NCBI GenBank assembly: GCA_934792465.1
Contig: CAKVOK010000041.1
Coordinates: 1-33,291 of the forward strand
Direction: 5' to 3'
Source: an uncultured Clostridia bacterium
GTDB taxonomy: Bacteria > Bacillota > Clostridia > RUG12999
Length of the DNA stretch: 33,291 nucleotides
Part shown: positions 16,722-25,084 of the stretch, one piece after another
Layout: the number at the start of each line of letters is the position of its first letter
Numbering within the stretch: the stretch's first letter is position 1
Translations under genes and position numbers: made by a program
The notes under the pieces: model-generated
Database searches by the model: none
The model's input: only the letters and a program-made list of their open reading frames with translations
Told to the model about the DNA's origin: nothing

Positions 16722-18922
16722 AAAAATTACTGGCAATTTTATTATCATGTATCATGATGTCGGCGTTTATGCCGCTGACATGCACAGCAGAGGAGTTTGT
16801 TGATGTTGCGGCAGGCAGACCGGGTTTTGCAAGTTGGATTTACGGTAACTGCGAAGCCGATTTCGCAACAGACGGAGATACAAGTACAATGATGGCAAAC
16901 AGCGGAGTCAATCCGTGGTATTATATTGATTTGGGCAAGGCATATCCGATAAATCAGATTAAAATACTTTGGGGCAATACAGGCAAGACGGAGCATCGCT
17001 CAGGCTGGGCAGTTACTCTGAGCAATACACGAATGACTGAAGAGGACGAAAACAGAGTCGAAGTATATTTCAGAAATGAAGAAGCAAGTATAAATGAATA
17101 TACGGAGATTGAAGTGCCTGAGGAATATAAAACACAGGCATACAGATATGTTGCTGTAAATAAAGTTGCAACAGGCAGTGCAATAGCAATAGCCGAAATA
17201 AAGGTTTATACCGATGCACAGAATGTAAGCGATGATGATACATATCTTGTAAACATTGCAAAAAATAAGGCTGCATTTGCAAACAGCTTTATGCCGAGCT
17301 GGGAAGCTTGGAAGATGGTAGACGGCACGTATAACATAAGCGGAACGTATACAAGCCGTGGTCAGGCATATACAAGAGCGGTTATAGATCTCGGAGCAAG
17401 CTATACAATAGAAGCTTTTGAATATATGGCACGTAATGCGGTATCGGGTGCGAATGTTAATATATATGTTGCCGATAGCGTAGACGGAAGCGAAAAAACA
17501 AATGTTTATACATCAACCAAAGAAAATCCGCTGCCGTGCTACCCAGCTGCTCCGGCTTATATTGAAATTGAACCTGTTTCTGCCAGATATGTTATAATTG
17601 ATAAAGGGAAAGCTGACGGAGACCTTGCAATTTCCGAAATAAAGGTGTATACTAATAGTAAGAAAATAAAAGAGAGTGCAAGCAAAAAATCAATCCTCAT
17701 AAGCCGAGAACTTCCGACAATAGGCTCACACGGAAATAACAGTGACAAATATCTTAATTCACAGAAGGTAACGGAGCTGTATTCACAGAATTATAACGGT
17801 GAAATGTGGGCAATGATAGATCTCGGTAAACCTTGCTATATTGATTATGCGACGTTTACGGCGTCTAATTCATGGGAACAGTACCGCAGTAATTTCAAGA
17901 TAGTGGCAACAAATGATGCTGATTTTGAAAACGGCAGTTATGATTGCCTGTATTATCAGAAAGGCGCAGCACCGAATGATGAGATGGAAGTAATACCTGT
18001 TCCGGAGGAATTTAGAAATAATAAATACAGATATGTAGGTGTACGCGGAATGCCGGGAAGTGACGGAAAAGCAAGAGTAATGCTTTCGCACCTTGATTTC
18101 TATACAAACGAGGATAGATTTACAACGGAAAGCGTTATTCCGTTTGTGATAAAAGCAAATAACGAAGAGGTAACTGAAACAACAAACAGCAAACAGTTTA
18201 CGCTTGAAACAAAAATTACAATAAAAAATAATAATGGAACATATAAGGCGGCTGCGGCATCATACGATGAAAAGGGCAAGCTTATGCATTTGCTTATACA
18301 GGATATTGCGTCAGAGGCTAACGGTTCATACAACACAAGCACAAGTACGGCAGATTTTGATTTTGCATCATTTGACGATGTGAAAAATATTGAATCGGTT
18401 AAGTTTATGCTGCTCGGAGGTGTAGATTCGACACGTCCGGTAATGGCATCAAAATCAGTAAAAACAGTGTATTATAATTTAATAGAGGTCGCACATTCGG
18501 CAACAGCGGGTCAGACTTCATGCAGAAACTCAACAAATGGAATGGATAAGGCCATAGACAATGATTTGAGTACGTTGTTCTGGATTTTTAACGACAAAGG
18601 CTTGGGGTATGTTGATTTCGGCGAACCGATAACTCTTGAGCGTATAGAGCTTTTGGGATATTGCAATATAAATCCTGGACGTGCTTCAAATTACAAAGTA
18701 TACCTTATGAATGTTCAGCCTACAAACGATACGCCCGAAGGAAAGGATAAAGTGCTTATCCATGAACAGAAAAAAGGCTTTTCGTCGGCTGAAGGTGCAT
18801 TGGTAACGGTAGAAATCCCCGATGAATATAAAAATACACCGTTTAGGTACATATCAATAGAAAAGCTTGATTCAACGGAAGGTTTAAAGCTATATGACCT
18901 TAAGGCATATACAAAGGAATAA
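16718..18922 (+). CDS. Secreted protein with four F5/8-type-C modules, no catalytic domain
   Basis: This 734-residue protein has a signal peptide (cleavage near A24/E25). Three F5/8C modules follow at about residues 27-165, 178-318 and 325-470, recognisable by DGDTSTMMANSGVNPWYYIDLGK-like openings and IAEIKVYT or ISEIKVYT ends. A beta-sandwich spacer lies at about 474-588 and a fourth module at about 590-734 (MDKAIDNDLSTLFW, YVDFGEPITLERIELLGY). F5/8C domains usually bind galactosides, fucose or other glycan ends, and no hydrolase or SLH domain accompanies them. It probably works as a free or co-associated binding protein for the same glycan the beta-helix enzymes attack. It starts with ATG 16718 after AGGAGG (16703-16708) and overlaps the previous stop. 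Modules 2 and 3 resemble the last two modules of the 1543-residue protein. Confidence 0.8.
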   Translation: MKKLLAILLSCIMMSAFMPLTCTAEEFVDVAAGRPGFASWIYGNCEADFATDGDTSTMMANSGVNPWYYIDLGKAYPINQIKILWGNTGKTEHRSGWAVTLSNTRMTEEDENRVEVYFRNEEASINEYTEIEVPEEYKTQAYRYVAVNKVATGSAIAIAEIKVYTDAQNVSDDDTYLVNIAKNKAAFANSFMPSWEAWKMVDGTYNISGTYTSRGQAYTRAVIDLGASYTIEAFEYMARNAVSGANVNIYVADSVDGSEKTNVYTSTKENPLPCYPAAPAYIEIEPVSARYVIIDKGKADGDLAISEIKVYTNSKKIKESASKKSILISRELPTIGSHGNNSDKYLNSQKVTELYSQNYNGEMWAMIDLGKPCYIDYATFTASNSWEQYRSNFKIVATNDADFENGSYDCLYYQKGAAPNDEMEVIPVPEEFRNNKYRYVGVRGMPGSDGKARVMLSHLDFYTNEDRFTTESVIPFVIKANNEEVTETTNSKQFTLETKITIKNNNGTYKAAAASYDEKGKLMHLLIQDIASEANGSYNTSTSTADFDFASFDDVKNIESVKFMLLGGVDSTRPVMASKSVKTVYYNLIEVAHSATAGQTSCRNSTNGMDKAIDNDLSTLFWIFNDKGLGYVDFGEPITLERIELLGYCNINPGRASNYKVYLMNVQPTNDTPEGKDKVLIHEQKKGFSSAEGALVTVEIPDEYKNTPFRYISIEKLDSTEGLKLYDLKAYTKE

Positions 18923-18931
18923 TAGGGTTAA

Positions 18932-18965
18932 TATTCGTACGGAGAAACTATGCTCCGTACGAATA
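18932..18965 (+). other. 13-bp intercistronic hairpin
   Basis: TATTCGTACGGAG (18932-18944) pairs perfectly with CTCCGTACGAATA (18953-18965) around an eight-base loop. It sits in the largest gap of the operon (89 bases), between the four-module F5/8C gene and the SLH gene. No T-run follows, so it is more likely an mRNA-stability or processing element than a terminator. Confidence 0.6.
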
Positions 18966-19011
18966 CACCGCTTTGCGAGCGTAAAAATCTGGGAAAGGAA
19001 TTGGTGATAAT

Positions 19012-21882
19012 ATGAAAAAAAGTATCGGTATTACAGTCTGTATTATCATGCTTTTACAAGTGTTTAACTGCGTATTTGCTGACAGCACGGCAGAACTTGT
19101 AAATATAGCTGTTAATAAGGCGGCTTTTGCATCATCGTATACAAGCGGACATTCACCGCAGTATATGAACGATGGCAATGCAGATACTTATTTTGAAAGC
19201 GGTACATCATCTTACACAGCCGATGCCGTAATAGATTTGGGAAATGAATATGAAACGGTAAAAATTTACTTTACGGCTAAAGACGGTGATGGTGAGGTAA
19301 AAATATACGGTTCAAATGACATCGGTCTAAAAGAAAAAACATTGATAGCAGAGGTATATGAAAACGGCGGTTATGATGTTTCGGGAAGCTTTCGGTATAT
19401 CATTGCTGAAAAAAAAGGAAAGCTTAAAATATCGGAGCTTGAGGTCTATGCAGAGGAAACGCAGGAAAAGCAGGATAATTCGCTTATGGTCATAAGCCGT
19501 GGACAAAAAACATATTTTTCAAATAACAGTAATGTTTATAAAGATAATTTAAAAGATGAAACTCATGCAGCTCCGGGAAAAAATGCCGTAGATGGTGACT
19601 ATAATACTGTAGCAAGCTGCAGCGGAAACGGCGATATAAGTCTTTTTGTGGATTTGGGAGCTGAATATACCGTTCCTTATATTACTGCCGCATCTGTGAT
19701 TTCAACTGCGGCGGATTATATGTATAAATATACATCGGATTTTTATTTTGTCGGAACAAACGATTCGGATTTTGCGCCTGAAAACGATGATGTACTTTCA
19801 ATGCAGAACGGCTCGCTTAATGATGCGTCACACCTTGATTCCGGTATTCATATATACGAAACCGATTCACGGTATAAAGACAAAAAGTATAGATATATAG
19901 GTGTAAGAAAGATAAAACCGGAAAATGATTTAAACAGATTGTTGCTTAATGTTTTTGACGTGTATACATATATAAATGATGTCGGAATTAAGTTTAAAAG
20001 CTTTTCCGCTCAGCGTGACATTGGCGATTTGATAGTAAATGCGGAGATTATATCAGGCACGGTCTCTCAGATAAATATGATTTTTTCGGCATATGATTCG
20101 GAAGGCAGACAGGCAGGGTCATTTTCTGAAGTAGAACAGCTTAATTGCGGAGAGGTCAATAAGATTTTTGTAGGAAAAGATTTAAGCACTGTCCTTGAAG
20201 ATTATACAAAAGCAGATAAGATAAGACTTGATATTACAACGGACAGCGGAGCGGTTGCTGCGGTATCAGAAGATGTGACAGACGGAATAAAAATATATAA
20301 CGCTAAGGCATCGGAACCGTTTGAAGCCGATATAATCAAGAGTGCTTCAAAGATTACAGTATCGGGGATATGCTCCGGTGAATATGTTCTTGTGATGGTT
20401 TACGACCCCGATGGGAATCTGTGTTGTGTAAACGGTGCCGAGCCGGAAGAGGACTGCAGCTATTCCGTTTCTTTTGAAACAGATGAAAATGCAATTGCGG
20501 GAGAATATACCGTAAGGGTATTTTCTACAGATTCTGTCAATTTGGAAGAAAAATTTAAGCATAGTCTGGAAAAGGACGTTATACAGGAATTTAAAGATAT
20601 AGAGGCAGATAAAGTGTATGCAGCTGTGAAAAAGTACAGTGATTACTTTGAAGCGGAAATGAAAGATGTTGATGATGCCAAGGATGTAATAGGAAATTAT
20701 TATGTAATGGCGATGAAAAATATAAACCTGTTTAAGCCGGGAACAGAAAGTACTGATACGCTTTCTGCCATATCAGCTGCATTGAGAGCGGCATTGCTTA
20801 TGAATGTTGTATTGAATAAAACGGACTATGGCGAATACCTTGACAAATATACACCTGAGTTTGATGAAATATTTAATGAAAATTATGACAGAGATGAGTT
20901 TGAACAGATATTTGAAAAGGTAAAAGATAAGAACAGCACCGATACGGCGGAGGATATTGTTAAGGCATTAAAAAGAACAGTTGCACTGTCGGTTATTTTT
21001 AACGGAACATATGCCGACAGAAGCCGGGCGATAGAAACAATGGGCGAGATACTCGGTATATCCGACGGGCTTCCTGAAAATATTATGCCAGAGGATTTGG
21101 CAAAGAAAATAGGGAATACAATATCTGATATAGAAAAGTATGCGGCAGGTATGAACGAGTATGTTAAGTCGGCGGCAGAAGAGTTCAAAACACCAGAGCC
21201 GAAACGCGTAAGCGGCGGTGGCGGTGGCAGCGGTGGCGGTTCAATAAAAATGCCAAGCATACCGGTAATTGAAAGCAATGTTCAGACAGATACGGAAAAA
21301 CAGAATTATGATGTATTGCCGTTTTTGGATATGGAGGATTGCGAATGGGCGGCGGAAGCTGTGAAAAGACTTTATGCGGATAATATTTTAAACGGTAAAA
21401 GTGAAAAATATTTTGAACCGAATGCGAGTATTACAAGAGAAGAAGCTGTTAAAATTCTTGTGCTTGTATGCAAAATAACCTCGGAGGAGCAGGAAAATCC
21501 TTATAAAGACTGCGTAAAGGGCAGCTGGTATTATCCATATATAACGGCTGCAAGCGTAAACGGTGCAATAAACGGTGTTTCCGATGAGTATTTCGGAGTG
21601 GGTCAATGTATCACAAGACAGGATTTGGCGGCTGCGATATACCGTGTACTTCGAAAAAACGGTGTCGCTTTTTCGAAGAATATTATTAGCTTCAGCGACA
21701 GTGACGATATTGCCGATTATGCGGTCAATGCTGCACAATTGCTTGCCGGAGCAGGCGTTTTGAAAGGGTATGACGATAACAACTTCAGACCTTTGGCAAA
21801 TGTAACAAGGGCAGAGGCGGCGGTTATGTTTAACAGAGCATATAATCTGCTGAAAAGCAATTTAAAGGAGGGTTCCCAGTGA
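19012..21882 (+). CDS. F5/8C surface protein with three C-terminal SLH domains
   Basis: This 956-residue protein has a signal peptide (cleavage near A23/D24). Two F5/8C-like modules (about residues 27-145 and 158-320) are followed by beta-sandwich domains (about 325-510) and a helical stalk (about 515-715). A glycine-rich linker near 731-741 leads to three SLH repeats: about 770-815 (WAAEAVKRLYADNILNG, ITREEAVKILV), 829-880 (GSWYYPYITAASVNGAINGV, ITRQDLAAAIY) and 893-948 (AVNAAQLLAGAGVLKGYDD, VTRAEAAVMFNRAY). SLH triplets bind pyruvylated secondary cell wall polymers, so this should display its glycan-binding head on the cell wall. No catalytic domain is visible. It starts with ATG 19012 after AAAGGA. 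Its stop overlaps the next start (GTGA). Confidence 0.85.
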   Translation: MKKSIGITVCIIMLLQVFNCVFADSTAELVNIAVNKAAFASSYTSGHSPQYMNDGNADTYFESGTSSYTADAVIDLGNEYETVKIYFTAKDGDGEVKIYGSNDIGLKEKTLIAEVYENGGYDVSGSFRYIIAEKKGKLKISELEVYAEETQEKQDNSLMVISRGQKTYFSNNSNVYKDNLKDETHAAPGKNAVDGDYNTVASCSGNGDISLFVDLGAEYTVPYITAASVISTAADYMYKYTSDFYFVGTNDSDFAPENDDVLSMQNGSLNDASHLDSGIHIYETDSRYKDKKYRYIGVRKIKPENDLNRLLLNVFDVYTYINDVGIKFKSFSAQRDIGDLIVNAEIISGTVSQINMIFSAYDSEGRQAGSFSEVEQLNCGEVNKIFVGKDLSTVLEDYTKADKIRLDITTDSGAVAAVSEDVTDGIKIYNAKASEPFEADIIKSASKITVSGICSGEYVLVMVYDPDGNLCCVNGAEPEEDCSYSVSFETDENAIAGEYTVRVFSTDSVNLEEKFKHSLEKDVIQEFKDIEADKVYAAVKKYSDYFEAEMKDVDDAKDVIGNYYVMAMKNINLFKPGTESTDTLSAISAALRAALLMNVVLNKTDYGEYLDKYTPEFDEIFNENYDRDEFEQIFEKVKDKNSTDTAEDIVKALKRTVALSVIFNGTYADRSRAIETMGEILGISDGLPENIMPEDLAKKIGNTISDIEKYAAGMNEYVKSAAEEFKTPEPKRVSGGGGGSGGGSIKMPSIPVIESNVQTDTEKQNYDVLPFLDMEDCEWAAEAVKRLYADNILNGKSEKYFEPNASITREEAVKILVLVCKITSEEQENPYKDCVKGSWYYPYITAASVNGAINGVSDEYFGVGQCITRQDLAAAIYRVLRKNGVAFSKNIISFSDSDDIADYAVNAAQLLAGAGVLKGYDDNNFRPLANVTRAEAAVMFNRAYNLLKSNLKEGSQ

Positions 21883-24800
21883 AAAAATTACTTAATTTAG
21901 TTTTGATTATGATGTTGTTGCTGAGCGGTGCCGTACTTGCCGAAGAGGATGAGAATATTGCTCTCGGTAAGCCTGTTACGGCGCAAAGCTATATAAAGGG
22001 AATGGACCCCGAAAAAATTGTAGACGGAAATTTAAAAACAAATTGGGCAAGGTCGGAAGTGGTTACCGGAGCATGGATACAGGTGGATCTTAAAGAGGCC
22101 TACAGAATAACGTCTGTAGTTCTACATACAAGGCTTGACGTAAATGAAACAAATTACAGAACATACGTAAATTTACAGTTTTCAAACACACCCGATTTTT
22201 CAGGTGATGACGTAATTACGGTGAAGGCAATGGGAGCAGTTCCGGCAGAATACGGCGTACCTGTGGAGGTAAATATTACGTCAAAAAAATCGTATAGGTA
22301 TGTAAGAGCCGTTAAGACCGATATGTTTATATTTGTACTTGCAGAAATGGAAGTTTACGGATATATAGGATCGGACAGCGAAAAGCTTGAACTTGCGGAC
22401 GATGTTAAAAACAGCAGGTGTCAGGGTGCTGTAACGGTATTGCAGACTCTCGGACTTATGGACAATATAAATGATAATGAGTTCGGAGTAAATAATCTTG
22501 TTACAAGAGGCGAGGCGGCAAGTCTGGTATCAAGTGTATTCGCACCCGGTTCAACCGGAGGGAAAATGCCGTTTGAGGATGTTGATGCAGGCTGTCTATA
22601 TTATGATGGAATAGCGGCGGCGTATGCAAACGGATTCATAAAGTTGGATACAATGTTCAATCCCGATAATTATATAACAACAAATGAAATGATTATCATG
22701 GTATTGCGTGCCATTGGATACGAGCCTAAACTTAAGGCGAATTATCTGCCGAGAATGCTTGCAAACGAGCTTGGCTTGCTGAAAAATACATCGGGATTGA
22801 ACGAGGTCAGCAGAGCAGATGCCGCAATAATTATATATAATGCACTGTGTACAAACAGATTTGAAGAAAAAAGCATAAATAAAGAAAATACGCTTTACGA
22901 AAAAGGAGATACAACACTTGAAAGTGTTTATGATATGATTTTGAGCGAGGGTATTGTAACGGAAAATTCAAAATCAACCTTAAGCGGAGCAAAAAAGAAA
23001 ATTAAAAATCAGATTAAGATAGGAACAAAAGCATATTTTGATACAGATGATTTGCTTGGCGATTATTTAGGCAAAAATGTTGTATTCGGTGTGTTTAAGG
23101 ATAATCCCGAAAAGATATCGGTGGTTTTTGAAAACGATAAAAACGGCGAGGTCGTTTTACCGGCAGATTTGCTTAAAACAAAAGAAAGCGATATAGCCTC
23201 GCATAAAATAAGAACCGAAAATGAAAGCTACAGTCTGTCTGGAGGATTTGACGTTATTTATAACGGTATGGCATATCCGAATTTCACGGCAAAGGATTTA
23301 ATAAATATAAACGGGGAATTACGGCTTTTGGATAATAATGCTGACGGCGAGTATGAGGCGGTATTCATAAAAAATTTTGAACTTATACGTTTAAACGGCG
23401 CATATGTCGAAGATAATGAGAAAATTATATTGCTCGACCGTTTGGGAAATCGTATTTCGCTTGACAAAGAAAACTGTACGATTGAGAATACGGAACATAA
23501 AAAAACATCGGTAAGCAAGCTTGGTGCAAATAAGGTTGTTAAGCTTTATGCTTCAAAGGATAAAACACAAAGCAAAATAGTTGTCATGACAGAAGCGGCA
23601 AGCGGAACGCTTGAAATGCTTTCGGACAGTGAGGCAAAAATTGACGGTAAAAGTTTTGAAACCGCTGACAAAATCAGTATAGAAAGCGGAGTGTACGTAC
23701 AAACAGCTGTTACGGCATATTCCGACGAGAACGGAAAGCTTATATGCATACTGAAAAATGATGATGCGGAAAACAGCGAATGGATAGTGGGATTTTCGCA
23801 GAAGGTCGGAAGTGATGATAAGTTAGGCGGAGAAAAACTGCAGTTTAAGATATTCACAAGTGACGGTGAATGGAAAAAGTATATGGCGGCAGATAAGGTA
23901 AAAACGGACGGCAAAATGCTTGATATTTCGGGATTGTATGCAAGAATATCCGAAAAACGTGAGTATTTCACAAAAAATCTTATAAGGTTTAAGCTTAATA
24001 ATGAGGGTAAGATATACGCTGTTGATACGTTGCTTGAAAATTTGGACGGAGATACATTTTTCAGCGAGGGTAAGCTGATAAAGGCAGGGCTTTATTCAAA
24101 ACAGTCAAGTGCATTCTGGGAAATGCATAAAATGATTTGTCCGGCAAAAAACGATGTACCGTCATTTTCGATACCGACAGTAAACGGAGAATTTACTGAT
24201 GATGATAAATATGACGATTTATATATGGTGGGAGATTTAACGTTTCTTGCCGAGGACAGAAGTTATAAGCTTAATCATAATATACATCAGTTTATGGTAG
24301 ATGAATACGGATATGCGGGATGCTATATGAAAACCAGAGATTATGCTGAAATTGAAGGAGAAACCCTTACCGTTGTATCTGACGAAACAGCTCCTTTTGC
24401 TGTTGTAAAAAATGCGTTTCCTTATTCAGAAGGAGATTTTTACGGAATAAAGATAGAGGGCTACGATATAAAGACTGCAAAAGAAGTATCATTTATCGTT
24501 GAAGATGATGTGAAAGTTGTGGAAAGCGGTCTTATATATCAGGAAATGAGTAAGTGTCTTGGCAATCATAAGATGATTGAACTTGGTGAACTGCTGAACT
24601 TATCGGATAGTGAAAAAAGCAGATATATAAGCAGTATAACGGATATAGGCAGCGGTGATATTGTAAGATATGAGCTTATAGGCAACGGAAAAAAATCAAG
24701 GGCTCTTGAAAGGGTATTTACGTATGATAATGAGCATACTGCCGTACAACAACAATCCGTATGGCTTGCTGTAAACGGCAATTATCCGGATCATTATATT

Positions 24801-25046
24801 GCATTTAACAGATTTCAGTATGCGGAAATCACAGAGATAACGAGCAAAACCGTAAAGCTTACAATGCAAAACGGAAACAGTGAAATATATCCGATTGATG
24901 CATTTTCAAAGATTTTGCTGTGCAGTAACAAAAAATTGACTCCGAAAACAAGTATTATCGCATATTCGGGTGATAAATACCGAATAATGTTTTATTGTGA
25001 CAATGCTTCGCCGAAAACAGCTGTAGTATACGAATATAAAAATTAA
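21879..25046 (+). CDS. Surface protein: F5/8C module, SLH repeats, large unassigned C-terminal region
   Basis: This 1055-residue protein starts at GTG 21879 after AAGGAGGG (21865-21872) and overlaps the previous stop. The signal peptide is cleaved near A21/E22. An F5/8C module spans about residues 26-165 (ENIALGKPVTAQSY, AWIQVDLKEAYRITSVVLHT). Three SLH-like repeats follow at about 178-330 (CQGAVTVLQTLGLMDNI, VTRGEAASLVSS; YYDGIAAAYANGFIKL; ELGLLKNTSGLNEVSRADAA). Unlike its neighbour, the SLH block is near the N-terminus. The remaining 720 residues are beta-rich and contain no hydrolase motif I know. Phrases such as DLLGDYLGKNVVFGVFKDN and VVVLPADLLKT-like strings suggest repeated small beta domains. 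It may be an S-layer-like scaffold displayed with the previous protein. Confidence 0.75.
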   Translation: MKKLLNLVLIMMLLLSGAVLAEEDENIALGKPVTAQSYIKGMDPEKIVDGNLKTNWARSEVVTGAWIQVDLKEAYRITSVVLHTRLDVNETNYRTYVNLQFSNTPDFSGDDVITVKAMGAVPAEYGVPVEVNITSKKSYRYVRAVKTDMFIFVLAEMEVYGYIGSDSEKLELADDVKNSRCQGAVTVLQTLGLMDNINDNEFGVNNLVTRGEAASLVSSVFAPGSTGGKMPFEDVDAGCLYYDGIAAAYANGFIKLDTMFNPDNYITTNEMIIMVLRAIGYEPKLKANYLPRMLANELGLLKNTSGLNEVSRADAAIIIYNALCTNRFEEKSINKENTLYEKGDTTLESVYDMILSEGIVTENSKSTLSGAKKKIKNQIKIGTKAYFDTDDLLGDYLGKNVVFGVFKDNPEKISVVFENDKNGEVVLPADLLKTKESDIASHKIRTENESYSLSGGFDVIYNGMAYPNFTAKDLININGELRLLDNNADGEYEAVFIKNFELIRLNGAYVEDNEKIILLDRLGNRISLDKENCTIENTEHKKTSVSKLGANKVVKLYASKDKTQSKIVVMTEAASGTLEMLSDSEAKIDGKSFETADKISIESGVYVQTAVTAYSDENGKLICILKNDDAENSEWIVGFSQKVGSDDKLGGEKLQFKIFTSDGEWKKYMAADKVKTDGKMLDISGLYARISEKREYFTKNLIRFKLNNEGKIYAVDTLLENLDGDTFFSEGKLIKAGLYSKQSSAFWEMHKMICPAKNDVPSFSIPTVNGEFTDDDKYDDLYMVGDLTFLAEDRSYKLNHNIHQFMVDEYGYAGCYMKTRDYAEIEGETLTVVSDETAPFAVVKNAFPYSEGDFYGIKIEGYDIKTAKEVSFIVEDDVKVVESGLIYQEMSKCLGNHKMIELGELLNLSDSEKSRYISSITDIGSGDIVRYELIGNGKKSRALERVFTYDNEHTAVQQQSVWLAVNGNYPDHYIAFNRFQYAEITEITSKTVKLTMQNGNSEIYPIDAFSKILLCSNKKLTPKTSIIAYSGDKYRIMFYCDNASPKTAVVYEYKN

Positions 25047-25084
25047 CTTAAAAAAATCTCCGCACGCAGAGGGGGAAAATTAAC

